Origin: Pseudomonadota bacterium
GTDB lineage: Bacteria; Pseudomonadota; Alphaproteobacteria; Acetobacterales; Acetobacteraceae
NCBI GenBank assembly: GCA_021780935.1
Contig: JAJXXT010000120.1
Location: 62,001 to 126,000 of the forward strand
Direction of reading: 5' to 3'
DNA length: 64,000 nucleotides
Shown: positions 55,974 to 64,000 of the stretch, piece after piece
Numbering within the stretch: the first letter of the stretch is position 1
Layout: every line of letters begins with the position of its first letter
Notes under the pieces: model-generated
What the model was told of the DNA's origin: nothing
Seen by the model: only the letters and a program-made list of their open reading frames with translations
Database searches by the model: none
Program-made: the position numbers and the translations under genes

Positions 55974-57216
55974 GGCGCAGCGCTTCAACGGGGTCCGTAC
56001 GGGCCGCCCGCCATGATGGGAAGATGGTCGCAAGAAGGGAAAGGCCAAGCGCCATGACAACGACCTGCAGGACCTCCTGCCAGCGCAACTCGGCCGGCAG
56101 TTGCGACAAGAAATAGACTTCGGGATTAAACAGCTTTGTGCCGGTCAGGTGCTCAAGAAAGTGCTGCAACGTGTCGATGTTGAGGCAGAACACAACACCG
56201 AGACCGACACCTACCATCGTGCCAACAACACCGACCGACGAGCCAACCATGACAAATATCCTGAGGATTGAACCCGACGATGCCCCCATGGTGCGCATGA
56301 TCGCAATGTCCACCGTCTTGTCCTTTACCAGCATGAAGAGCGACGAAACGATGTTGAAGGCCGCAACCAGGATAATCAGCGTCAGGATGAGGAACATGAC
56401 ATTTCTCTCGACCTGGACGGCATTAAAGAATGAGTTGTTACTCTGTGTCCAATCGACAAGGTTGACAGGAGCGCCAATAAACAAGCGATGTAAGGCTGCT
56501 GTCGTCGTTCCAACCGCATCGGGATGGCGTACGAAGACTTCGATCTGGGTCACCGCATCCGGAGACTGAAAGAAGAGTTGGGCGGCCTGCAGCGGTAGAT
56601 AGGCGAAAGAGGTATCCGCCTCATTGAAACCCACGCGGAAGATCGCTACGACCTTGTATGATTTGATACGAGGCACAGTACCGAACGCGGTTGCCATGCC
56701 CTGCGGCGACACCAGCGTGACGCGACTGCCGATGCCAAGACCAAATCGCTGCGCCAAACCGATACCAACCGCAATTGCATCTGCGCCGTGCAGGTTGGTC
56801 AGCGAGCCCTCGACAATATGCTTCGATACAACAGTTAGTTTGGCCATATCGGCTCGCGAAAGGCCGCGTACCTCCGCTCCCACCGCACCACCCCGATCGG
56901 TGGTCAACAGGCATTGTGCATCCACCACCGGCAGCGCAGCGGTAACACCCGGTAGCTTCTCAATGCGTGCGGCGAGCGTCTGATAATGTCGGATCGGCTT
57001 TCCAGCAGCATAGATAGCCACATGGCCATTGAGACCGAGAATGCGAGCCAACAACTCTGTTCGGAATCCGTTCATCACCGACATCACGATGATCAGCGTC
57101 GCAACGCCGAGCGCAATGCCTACCAGGGAAATGCCGGCAATGATGGAGACAAAACGTTCTCCACGGCGCGCCCGCAGGTAGCGGACCGCGACCATTCGTT
57201 CAAAGGCCAGGGACAT
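55966..57216 (-). CDS. lolC: Lipoprotein-releasing ABC transporter permease (LolC/LolE)
   Basis: Membrane subunit of LolCDE. 416 residues: one N-terminal membrane helix ([34 protein letters not shown]), a large periplasmic domain, and three C-terminal helices of the FtsX fold ([40 protein letters not shown]). A single permease, so it probably homodimerises (LolF-like). ATG 57216 overlaps the proS stop. Confidence 0.94.
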   Translation of the reverse strand: MSLAFERMVAVRYLRARRGERFVSIIAGISLVGIALGVATLIIVMSVMNGFRTELLARILGLNGHVAIYAAGKPIRHYQTLAARIEKLPGVTAALPVVDAQCLLTTDRGGAVGAEVRGLSRADMAKLTVVSKHIVEGSLTNLHGADAIAVGIGLAQRFGLGIGSRVTLVSPQGMATAFGTVPRIKSYKVVAIFRVGFNEADTSFAYLPLQAAQLFFQSPDAVTQIEVFVRHPDAVGTTTAALHRLFIGAPVNLVDWTQSNNSFFNAVQVERNVMFLILTLIILVAAFNIVSSLFMLVKDKTVDIAIMRTMGASSGSILRIFVMVGSSVGVVGTMVGVGLGVVFCLNIDTLQHFLEHLTGTKLFNPEVYFLSQLPAELRWQEVLQVVVMALGLSLLATIFPSWRAARTDPVEALRHG

Positions 57217-58529
57217 CAATCGAGGATACGCGTCAGCGCCGAGTCCAGCGAAATCGTCGCGCGCTCTCCGGTTGCGCGCCGCTTGAGTTCAACCTGTCCC
57301 GCTGCCGCGCTTCGCGGGCCCACGATCAACTGCCAAGGGTGTCCCATGAGATCCGCGTCGGCAAACTTGGCCCCAGGGCGGTCGTCGCGATCATCGAGGA
57401 GCGAGTCGGCACCAAATTTGTCATGAAGTTCTCCAGACAGCCTGTCGCACGCGACATCACCCGGCTTGAGATTGAGGATGGCGACCTTCCACGGAGCAAC
57501 AGCATCCGGCCATACGATGCCTGCATCATCATGACTCGCCTCGATAATGCCGCCGACCAGGCGCGATACGCCGATGCCATACGATCCCATATGAGGCACA
57601 ATGGCATGCCCGTCCGGTCCCGCCAGGGACAGCGCCATCGGCGATGAATACTTCGTACCAAAATAAAAAATATGCCCAACCTCGATCCCGCGTCCGGAGC
57701 GACGGCGCTCCTCCGGCAGCAGCATAAATGCTGCCTCATCGTGCTTCTCATCAGTCGCGGCGTACATTGACGTCATTTGCTGAAAAAAGCGCTCGAGGTC
57801 CTCGGCATTGCCGTATCGGTAGTCAGCGCCGAGCCAGTCGATCTCCTCGAAATCTGCATCATAGAAGACCTGGCTTTCCCCGGTCGACGCGAGAACGATG
57901 AACTCATGACTAAGGTCACCGCCAATCGGACCCGAATCTGCCTGCATCGGAATGGCCCGCAGCCCCATGCGCTGGAAAGTTCGCATGTATGCAAGCATCA
58001 TGGTGCGATAGGAAATCACTGCGCCCGCGTAATCGATATCAAAACTATACGCATCCTTCATCAAAAACTCGCGTCCACGCATAACACCGAACCGGGGGCG
58101 CACCTCGTCCCGAAATTTCCACTGAATATGATAAAGGCTCTGCGGCAATTCACGATAGGACCGCACTCCCTGACGGAAGAGATCCGTGATCATCTCTTCG
58201 TTCGTTGGCCCATAAAGCAACTCCCGTTCATGCCTGTCGCGGACACGCAGCATCTCCGGCCCATAAGCATCGTAACGCCCGGACTGACGCCAAAGCTCCG
58301 CCGATTGGATCGTCGGCATCAGCATCTCTTGCGCTCCAGCGGCGTCCTGTTCCTCACGAACAATTTGCTCGATTTTTGCAAGCACACGCAAGCCGGCAGG
58401 AAGCCATGCATAGATTCCAGCGGAAGTCTGTCGAACCAAGCCCGCGCGCAGCATCAGACGATGCGAGGCGATCTGCGCTTCCGCGGGTGTCTCACGGAGT
58501 GTGGGCACTAAGCTACAAGACAGGCGCAT
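57216..58529 (-). CDS. proS: Prolyl-tRNA synthetase (alphaproteobacterial short type)
   Basis: 437 residues, class II. Motif 1 region near [23 protein letters not shown]; motif 2 [26 protein letters not shown]; motif 3 [17 protein letters not shown]. It lacks the editing insertion of the E. coli enzyme, as in other alphaproteobacteria. Next genes lolC-lolD-dnaE follow in the canonical order; upstream the expected DUF1467/rnj is displaced by four surface-glycan-like genes. Confidence 0.97.
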   Translation of the reverse strand: MRLSCSLVPTLRETPAEAQIASHRLMLRAGLVRQTSAGIYAWLPAGLRVLAKIEQIVREEQDAAGAQEMLMPTIQSAELWRQSGRYDAYGPEMLRVRDRHERELLYGPTNEEMITDLFRQGVRSYRELPQSLYHIQWKFRDEVRPRFGVMRGREFLMKDAYSFDIDYAGAVISYRTMMLAYMRTFQRMGLRAIPMQADSGPIGGDLSHEFIVLASTGESQVFYDADFEEIDWLGADYRYGNAEDLERFFQQMTSMYAATDEKHDEAAFMLLPEERRRSGRGIEVGHIFYFGTKYSSPMALSLAGPDGHAIVPHMGSYGIGVSRLVGGIIEASHDDAGIVWPDAVAPWKVAILNLKPGDVACDRLSGELHDKFGADSLLDDRDDRPGAKFADADLMGHPWQLIVGPRSAAAGQVELKRRATGERATISLDSALTRILD

Positions 58530-58561
58530 TATATTTATCCGTTACGGTTTGAGAGACTGGA

Positions 58562-59638
58562 TCAACGTCCGGAAACAGTCAGCAGGTCGTTCGTTGCTTC
58601 GGGTCGATCCGAGTTAGCACTTCGCCCTGCTCGAGCATGCATAAGGATCTCGTGAGGAGTCGCTGGCACGCCCCCGATCTCGTGCATAAAGAAGGCGAGG
58701 AACGCATCCATCCACTCCACCAGACGCTGACGGTCGCCCTCGTCGCGAACGTACGGATTTCCCCCTAGAACCATCGACGTACTGTGCAATGTAAGATGAA
58801 ACACACTTTGTCCACGCCGCAGCAATGCGCGCGTAAGTTCCTTTATTTCACCGAGGTGCATTCCCTCCGGCGTGAGGCGTAGCCGCGAAAGTATGAATGA
58901 GCGCGAGAGTAAGCCACCCAAGCGTACTGATTCCGCCAACTTTGTTTCCACTAGGCGCTGGACCCAAGGGCCAGCACGCCAAGCAATGCCAGTAAAGCCT
59001 GCCGTCACCGGAATCTCAAACAGTGACTGGCCGGGGCCCAGCCAGAAAGGTGCCATGGGCGCAGTTCTAAAATCTCGTCCTCCCTGCTCGCGATAGGAAT
59101 AATGCGGCATGAAGCTGACGTCGATCTCAAACCCCAAATCCACGAGCATGCTGGCTGTTTCGGAACCGATGCCGAAGCGCCCCGCACGGAAGATCGTCGG
59201 GCGCTCATCAAAGCGTTGCTCAAGAAGGGCGACGAGGCTCTCTATCTTCGCTCTTTCCAAAGCCGGTGGGAGATTGGCTTGGAATGAGTTGGCGATACTT
59301 GGCTCCTCACCGAAGGGCGGCGTCACCCATGGATGGAGATGTGCCCCGATCCCGCAGCAATCATCATCCCGCCAAGTCCGCAGAGGTCGACAAGCCGATT
59401 CGTCAGACGCCACTTGGTAATCGACGACATAGGTGGGCCGTACGCCGTGCTTGTTCAGGATTCGCTGCAACGGCTCGATCTCGGCCGTGGAGCGTACGCT
59501 GCAAGGGGTGCCGCGTAGCGGCTGAGCCCAATCAAATTCCTCCTCGCAATCGACCACGACAACCAGTTGCGGGCGCTGTTCCAAAGGTGGGAGCATCCCA
59601 TCTGCCGCTCCGAACTGCCTCGATCGCGAACGACTCAT
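58562..59638 (-). CDS. WalW-like polysaccharide deacetylase-family protein
   Basis: 358 residues. NodB-like fold: VVVVDCEEEFDW near 26 supplies the first acidic residues, GIGAHLHPWVTPPF the two histidines, and FRAGRFGIG the middle arm; HLTLHSTSMVLGGNPYV holds a late His. It resembles the WalW protein of LPS/O-antigen loci. Likely metal-dependent deacylation of a glycan; substrate unknown. ATGA overlap with the MBL gene; 32 bp before proS. Confidence 0.75.
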   Translation of the reverse strand: MSRSRSRQFGAADGMLPPLEQRPQLVVVVDCEEEFDWAQPLRGTPCSVRSTAEIEPLQRILNKHGVRPTYVVDYQVASDESACRPLRTWRDDDCCGIGAHLHPWVTPPFGEEPSIANSFQANLPPALERAKIESLVALLEQRFDERPTIFRAGRFGIGSETASMLVDLGFEIDVSFMPHYSYREQGGRDFRTAPMAPFWLGPGQSLFEIPVTAGFTGIAWRAGPWVQRLVETKLAESVRLGGLLSRSFILSRLRLTPEGMHLGEIKELTRALLRRGQSVFHLTLHSTSMVLGGNPYVRDEGDRQRLVEWMDAFLAFFMHEIGGVPATPHEILMHARAGRSANSDRPEATNDLLTVSGR

Positions 59639-61050
59639 GCGCGCGGCCAGCCAACCACTCGTCGCTTGATACCACGCAAAAAATAGAACACACCAAGCTC
59701 GCGGGCGATACGGCGTACGGCAGGATCAAAAAAGTGATCGTTGGCGATACGGAGGCGATATCGGAAAAACGCGACAGGCGAACGGCAGAACCAATACCAA
59801 CGAAAGCGCCAAAGTTGCCCTGGCGAAAAGACCTTCGCATTGCCACCAAGTTTGGCAACGCGTGGGGAGAACATTGGGTAAAGCTTCATATTGAATAATT
59901 GCGTCTGCATGAAGTTTCCGATCAGCAAGTCGTCGAAATATCCGTACTCCACCGTCTGCAAGAGTGAGCCGCGCGGCACTCGGAAGATGATACCCTTTTG
60001 CTTCGACGTAGGGTTGAACTTGCGTCCCTCGCGAAGCATGAAGAGGCGTCGCTGTCCGCCGACCTCAAACCCGATGAAATCCTGCCACGCACGCAGCGTG
60101 CGAAACTGCCGTGCGAAGGTCTCGACACGCGCCCACTCCGCCTCATCGAGCGTGGCAGTCCAGTCCTCGCCGGCCTCGGCTCGAACTCGCATTGCGGGGT
60201 CTGAACTCACTTCTCCGTCGGTGTGCAGAACAACGCCGGTCAAAGCGTCAACCTGGCTGAAGGGCGGAATCAGCGCCACACGATCGCTGACCCAAAGACG
60301 TCGCACGTCCGACCATGTAATGCGGTAATCATTTGCCCAGGCGGAATCTGGTCGGGCATAGACATGCTGGGAAGAAGAGCAGGCATAGGCGTCGCATCCG
60401 AGATATTCGGCTGTTTTCCCTACGCTCCAAACGCACCCCGGCTTTTTAGCCTCTGGAGGGTCCAGTAGGCTGCGGTTGTCCGGATCATAAGTGTTGATCA
60501 TGTCGGCGTCGTAGGCACACAAAGCCAGCAGATATGAGCGCGGAAAGCGACGCACCAACTGCCTGAAAAACGGCCCCTCGCCACAAAACGGCGAGTCATT
60601 TTTGTCGAGCACAAGCGTGCCACCTGCGTCGATAGCGATGATCGCATCCATATTTTCGTTTGCGACACACAAGACGCGCAAACCATCGCCAAGATCGACC
60701 CATTTCTTCTGGGGCAGAATACGCGGTTCGTGCCCCATCTCGCGAAGTGTACGGGCGAGCTCGGCATCGTAGTGATCCGGCAGCAAGATAACTTGATCGC
60801 GCCGCAACTTCTCTATTGACGGAACATGAAAATGATCGGGATGCCCGTGTGAGAACCACACGTATCGAGAGGCAAGTGCTCGGCTGATCTGCTCATCCGT
60901 CAGAGGCCGCTCGAGTTCCCAGCTACCGAAATACGCCTCTCCAAACAGCCAGGGATCCGTGACCAGGACGGGGACGCCGTTTTTGGTGATTTGGACGATG
61001 GCGTTGCCAAGTGTCTCAAACTGCCAGCTTGAAGGTGATGTTACGGTCAT
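59635..61050 (-). CDS. Metallo-beta-lactamase-fold hydrolase
   Basis: 471 residues. The N-terminal half has the MBL motif FSHGHPDHFHVPS (His68, His70, Asp72, His73) and later a second ligand group near DKNDSPF. The C-terminal half (from about 270) holds FMLREGRKFNPT and a basic tail; no family recognised. Same MBL-fold proteins occur in glycan clusters, e.g. tied to modified sugars. Coupled by ATGA on both sides to the GT2 and deacetylase genes, so it belongs to one pathway with them. Confidence 0.7.
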   Translation of the reverse strand: MTVTSPSSWQFETLGNAIVQITKNGVPVLVTDPWLFGEAYFGSWELERPLTDEQISRALASRYVWFSHGHPDHFHVPSIEKLRRDQVILLPDHYDAELARTLREMGHEPRILPQKKWVDLGDGLRVLCVANENMDAIIAIDAGGTLVLDKNDSPFCGEGPFFRQLVRRFPRSYLLALCAYDADMINTYDPDNRSLLDPPEAKKPGCVWSVGKTAEYLGCDAYACSSSQHVYARPDSAWANDYRITWSDVRRLWVSDRVALIPPFSQVDALTGVVLHTDGEVSSDPAMRVRAEAGEDWTATLDEAEWARVETFARQFRTLRAWQDFIGFEVGGQRRLFMLREGRKFNPTSKQKGIIFRVPRGSLLQTVEYGYFDDLLIGNFMQTQLFNMKLYPMFSPRVAKLGGNAKVFSPGQLWRFRWYWFCRSPVAFFRYRLRIANDHFFDPAVRRIARELGVFYFLRGIKRRVVGWPRA

Positions 61051-61979
61051 GCCGACGGGCGCCTCATGCGCTTGAGTGGCTTGAGCCAGGGGGATGCCGT
61101 GACAACATAGGCGAGGTTCGAAACCGGCGCTTCACCCAATGCCGCCGCCCGCAACAGCATTCCCAGACCACGGCGCGGCATAACCGGATAAATATTTCGC
61201 CCCAGTTTGGCCAGTCGGGCTGCCAAGATGGCCTTCCTATCTGCCGCCGTGAGGCGGTCACCGGCCAGCGCGAAGAGGTCGTGGAGCATCGGCAGCACCA
61301 ACTCGGGCTCTCGCAAGATGTTGCGATGACTAAGGCTCATTGGGCTGTAACCCATCGTGACAAGTATCTCATCGATCATGGCCACGGGGCCACGCAAGGC
61401 CAGCCGGATCAGAAAATCCTGATCGTCGACGACGTAGCGGCGAATGTCGAAGCCACCGATGGCACGTACCTCCTCCATTCGCGTCATCACCATGCTGGGA
61501 ACAAAATACGGGTACCGAAGCATCAATCGCCATGCATCGGATCCGATCGTTGGCGCCCGACCGGCATTGATTTCGTGCGCGACACCGTCGTTCAGGACCT
61601 CCTGTGCTCTGCAGCCGACCAGCACAACTTCGGAATGGTCTTCGAGATAGGCGACCTGGTGCGCAGTCTTCTCGGGCGCCCACACGTCATCCGAGTCGAG
61701 CAATGCCAGATAACTTCCCCGAGCCGCCTCAATGCCGGCATTGCGGGCCCCCGCACTACCGCGGTTCTGCTCCAACCCGATCACTCGCAACCGGCCACCA
61801 AACACCGCCTCATGCTCGTGCAGCAGATCAAGGGTGCCATCGGTGCTGCGGTCATCGACAGCAAGAACCTCAATCGCCGGCCAAGTCTGCTGCAGCACCG
61901 AACTCAACGTCGCTGAAAGAGTCCGCGTCGCATTATAGCACGGGATGACCACACTCACGATCGGCAAGGCATCGGTCAC
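61047..61979 (-). CDS. Glycosyltransferase family 2
   Basis: 310 residues. GT-A fold: VSVVIPCYNATRTLSATLSSVLQQTWPAIEVLAVDDRSTDGT, the DXD-type LLDSDDVW, and the acceptor-side VVDDQDFLIRLAL. Start GTG 61979 (AGGAGG 10 nt upstream) gives the usual N-terminus; GTG 62012 is in frame but weaker. It is the first gene of the minus-strand block GT2-MBL-deacetylase, and is divergent from the other glycosyltransferase. Confidence 0.88.
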   Translation of the reverse strand: MTDALPIVSVVIPCYNATRTLSATLSSVLQQTWPAIEVLAVDDRSTDGTLDLLHEHEAVFGGRLRVIGLEQNRGSAGARNAGIEAARGSYLALLDSDDVWAPEKTAHQVAYLEDHSEVVLVGCRAQEVLNDGVAHEINAGRAPTIGSDAWRLMLRYPYFVPSMVMTRMEEVRAIGGFDIRRYVVDDQDFLIRLALRGPVAMIDEILVTMGYSPMSLSHRNILREPELVLPMLHDLFALAGDRLTAADRKAILAARLAKLGRNIYPVMPRRGLGMLLRAAALGEAPVSNLAYVVTASPWLKPLKRMRRPSA

Positions 61980-62122
61980 GGAAATCTTGCCTCCTCGCGG
62001 CCGCACGGGCACCGGTTCATGGTAGGAATATAGACGCTAAGCGCCCTCGCTGATATAAGAACACGGTATCGTTATCCGCAAGCTTCCCGCGCCACTCTCG
62101 CCTCAGGACATCTGCTGCGTTC

Positions 62123-63310
62123 GTGACTGAGAGCAGTGAAATCCTGGTGATCGATGTGCTTAGCCATGGGGGCATGCATCATGCGTTCAACGAAGGCTAT
62201 CTGCGGGTTCTGCACGCTGCAGTTCCAGGTTTCGACCTGCGGTTCCTGGCTTGTGCCGAGCATGTGAGGCGCCTTGGTCCGGCCATCGCCGACATACCTA
62301 GACTTAGTACGAGCGCCATTCCACCGTTCCGCGTTCCCTTAGGATTATCTGCCCATAATCCGCTTGCGGGAACAATCGCCGCCCGCGGCATTCGGCGTTC
62401 GATCATCGCGGCAACACGGCCGACAACGCGCCTTGTCGCTGTTCTTGGAGTTGACGCCAACCTGTTCCGTGTGCTGCCGCGTGGGCGACGCGGGCAACCA
62501 CCACTGCACATGATCCTGCATGGTCAGCTCGGTGAGGCAATGGTTTGGCGCTCGCGAAACCCATGGATTCGCCGCGCCGACTTCATTGCGTCAATCGCCC
62601 GGGGTTTACCAACGGGCAGCAAACTGGTGGCGATCGAGTTGGGCGTCGCCGAGGCCGTCTCTGCACTCGCGCCAAACATGGCTGGGAGCATGGTAACTCT
62701 CGAGCATCCCGTGCTGACCAAAGAGTGGGCCGATCCCGCTTCGCCGCCATCCGACACTCCTCTTCGCATCGCATTCCTCGGACACGCGCGGAAGTCCAAA
62801 GGGTTCGATCTGTTCCTGCGGCTAGCCAGGCGATCCAACACACCTGAGCAACAGTTTTTTGCGATCGGCCTAGCAGGGCCCGAGATGTCTGCGGACGATT
62901 TGAGTTGCCTCGTACAGGCTCCTGCACTGACGGCAATGCCACGCGCCGAATACCTGCGCCAGCTGCGTTCGATTGACCTCGTCTGCGTGCCGCATCATTC
63001 GCGCGCATACAATTTTACCGCCAGTGGAACCATCAGCGATGCGATTGCGGCACTTCGGCCATTGGTGGCGCTTCGCACTGAGGTCCTTGAAGCAATCTTC
63101 GAGCGCTACGGCCCAATCGGCCTGCTCGCGGATAATGAAAGCGAGTTGGCAGGGCTAATCGCAACCCTCGACCGCCAATCCATCACCCCGCATCTCGAGA
63201 CCTGGACCAACAACTTACGTCAAGTTCGGGAGGCCCGGCGACCCGAGGCCCTCGGACCAACTTATGCAGCGTCGATTGAACCACCCGAACGAGCCAACCA
63301 AGATACTTGA
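62123..63310 (+). CDS. Glycosyltransferase, GT-B (family 1/4)-like
   Basis: 395 residues. A GT-B donor half is seen in LRIAFLGHARKSKGFDLFLRLARR and IDLVCVPHHSRAYNFTASGTISDAIAALRPLVAL, matching GT4-type proteins; the N-half has HGGMHHAFNEGYLRVLHAA. Start GTG 62123 has no good Shine-Dalgarno. It faces away from GT2 across a 143-bp gap. Sugar and acceptor unknown. Confidence 0.72.
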   Translation: MTESSEILVIDVLSHGGMHHAFNEGYLRVLHAAVPGFDLRFLACAEHVRRLGPAIADIPRLSTSAIPPFRVPLGLSAHNPLAGTIAARGIRRSIIAATRPTTRLVAVLGVDANLFRVLPRGRRGQPPLHMILHGQLGEAMVWRSRNPWIRRADFIASIARGLPTGSKLVAIELGVAEAVSALAPNMAGSMVTLEHPVLTKEWADPASPPSDTPLRIAFLGHARKSKGFDLFLRLARRSNTPEQQFFAIGLAGPEMSADDLSCLVQAPALTAMPRAEYLRQLRSIDLVCVPHHSRAYNFTASGTISDAIAALRPLVALRTEVLEAIFERYGPIGLLADNESELAGLIATLDRQSITPHLETWTNNLRQVREARRPEALGPTYAASIEPPERANQDT

Positions 63311-63413
63311 AGTCCCCAATTGTTGCGCTGCACCATGATGTGGTGAAAGAAAATGCCACACTCGGTGTTCCGGACGCACGAATCCCCGTGACAGCGTCTT
63401 CGACAGGCGATAC

Positions 63414-63447
63414 AAAAAAAGGGCCGCTGCCAAAGACAGTCCGGCCC
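63414..63447 (-). terminator. Rho-independent terminator of the rnj-DUF1467 operon
   Basis: Read on the minus strand: GGGCCG stem, interior ACTG and CAG pairing, CGGCCC, then TTTTTTT (the plus strand shows A7 at 63414-63420). Strong GC stem and U tract about 200 bp after the DUF1467 stop. Confidence 0.75.
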
Positions 63448-63472
63448 AGGTTTAGGGAGGAAACGCCAATCA

Positions 63473-63508
63473 CACGGCAGGAAGAGGCAGAAGCCTCTTC
63501 CTGCCGTG
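63473..63508. terminator. Perfect 16-bp hairpin
   Basis: CACGGCAGGAAGAGGC, loop AGAA, GCCTCTTCCTGCCGTG, followed on the plus strand by ATGTTTT. It could terminate the plus-strand glycosyltransferase transcript, or be part of an RNA read on the minus strand ahead of the terminator at 63414. Confidence 0.7.
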
Positions 63509-63646
63509 ATGTTTTGCGATAAACGGTTGCTTGTCCATCGAAAACATCCAAAATTCCGAACGAAAATTCAGCGCTTATCGAACATATGACTAAAATATAC
63601 GCGAACAGCTTGAGATTTAATCGATAATTGAATATTTTATGGGCGT

Positions 63647-63904
63647 CTATGGCCGGGGAGCCATCCATCCCCTGTCCAACGGTACCCACCCTTCTCGGAC
63701 CACCACCCACACCCCAAACCAGATAATGCCCGCAGTGATGCTTGTCGCGACAACGAGGCGCCAGAAACGCGGTCGTCCGGATGCCCCGTGCCACCCGCTG
63801 ACCTCGTCGGCTTCCTCCTGTGGGTGAACGCAAAATGGCAGGACGGCGAATAGCGCCAGCCACCACAGCGTGAAATATAATGCCGCGCCGATGATCGGCC
63901 TCAT
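63647..63904 (-). CDS. DUF1467 family protein
   Basis: 85 residues, two membrane helices: GAALYFTLWWLALFAVLPFCVHPQEEADEVSGWHGASGRP then FWRLVVATSITAGIIWFGVWVVV. The motif LPFxVxxQEE...GxxxSAPxxP-like centre is typical of this alphaproteobacterial family, found between rnj and proS. Its ATG overlaps the rnj stop. Role unknown. Confidence 0.85.
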   Translation of the reverse strand: MRPIIGAALYFTLWWLALFAVLPFCVHPQEEADEVSGWHGASGRPRFWRLVVATSITAGIIWFGVWVVVREGWVPLDRGWMAPRP

Positions 63905-64000
63905 AGCCGGACAAGATGAACTTCGACCTGCGGACGGCGCACGGAGCCGCGTGCCTGGCCACGGGCGATACCACGGCGAAGCGCCGCCCGGGCCGCCTCG
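63901..64000 (-). CDS. rnj: Ribonuclease J, C-terminal fragment
   Basis: Last 32 codons only: EAARAALRRGIARGQARGS, then RRPQVEVHLVRL and stop. The short basic helix and final beta-strand match the usual RNase J C-terminus, and the place before DUF1467 is the conserved one. The stop overlaps the DUF1467 start. The catalytic part is outside the window. Confidence 0.6.
   Translation of the reverse strand, partial: EAARAALRRGIARGQARGSVRRPQVEVHLVRL

Larger units (their letters stand above)
63311..63646. other. 336-bp non-coding gap: two hairpins and an AT-rich stretch
   Basis: Between the GT-B gene and DUF1467. It contains a minus-strand terminator (63414-63447), a perfect 16-bp hairpin (63473-63508) and about 130 bp of AT-rich DNA (63509-63640), low in GC for this genome. 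On the minus strand a 25-codon frame, MFSMDKQPFIAKHHGRKRLL..., ends inside the hairpin. I see no longer coding frame with sense. Confidence 0.7.

Noticed and set aside
63183..63974. A 263-codon minus-strand frame spanning the gap after DUF1467
   Set aside because: It runs out of frame through DUF1467 and rnj and across both hairpins; no motif and poor composition.

Overview
This is a high-GC, gene-dense stretch of an alphaproteobacterial chromosome, most likely from the Acetobacteraceae (Rhodospirillales). The evidence is the two Hint_2-type (Hedgehog/intein) proteins, an alphaproteobacterial short-type ProS, and classic alphaproteobacterial gene orders: pyrH-frr-uppS-cdsA-dxr-rseP-bamA-ompH-lpxD-fabZ-lpxA-lpxI, and rnj-DUF1467 / proS-lolC-lolD-dnaE. 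The genus cannot be fixed from the sequence alone. I saw no tRNA, rRNA, insertion sequence, prophage or CRISPR array.

Layout. 1-1.8 kb: partial trpG and glpK (minus strand). 2.0-5.7 kb: a tandem pair of GloVer-repeat/Hint proteins whose Hint halves and downstream DNA are a nearly identical 665-bp direct repeat, while the repeat-rich N-termini differ. 5.7-12.3 kb: a secreted small protein, then a catabolic-looking group (ThDP enzyme, SDR, enolase-superfamily enzyme, 2-hydroxyacid dehydrogenase, kynureninase) of unknown pathway. 12.5-24.8 kb: the envelope/lipid A superoperon, running by 4-bp start/stop overlaps into a glyoxalase and a three-subunit cytoplasmic molybdoenzyme complex of SoeABC/Dms type (25.2-29.7 kb). 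29.7-37.9 kb: CocE-type hydrolase, ruvX, gatCAB, sufE, hslU and hslV, with a heat-shock-like promoter in front of hslV. 37.9-42.0 kb: MFS transporter, then hisB-hisH-GNAT-hisA. 42.1-45.2 kb: hmgA-fahA-flavin reductase (homogentisate catabolism) behind a palindromic operator. 45.3-49.3 kb: tsf and rpsB on the minus strand, a DoxX-like protein, a nucleoside phosphorylase and a methyltransferase. 49.4-50.9 kb: acetoacetate decarboxylase and 3-hydroxybutyrate dehydrogenase (ketone-body/PHB-linked metabolism). 51.0-58.5 kb: a class IV aminotransferase, then dnaE, lolD, lolC and proS. 58.6-63.3 kb: a small surface-glycan-like block (deacetylase, MBL-fold protein, two glycosyltransferases) sitting between proS and DUF1467/rnj.

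Three things stand out. First, the duplicated GloVer-Hint genes have a variable N-terminus and a constant C-terminus; the identity boundary lies one codon before the catalytic Hint cysteine, and the downstream gene's 3' end was copied along. Second, short tandem duplications of 15 bp, and weaker ones of 17 bp, recur exactly at gene junctions, often copying the stop codon. Third, rpsB-tsf, normally upstream of pyrH-frr, lies 33 kb away on the other strand.
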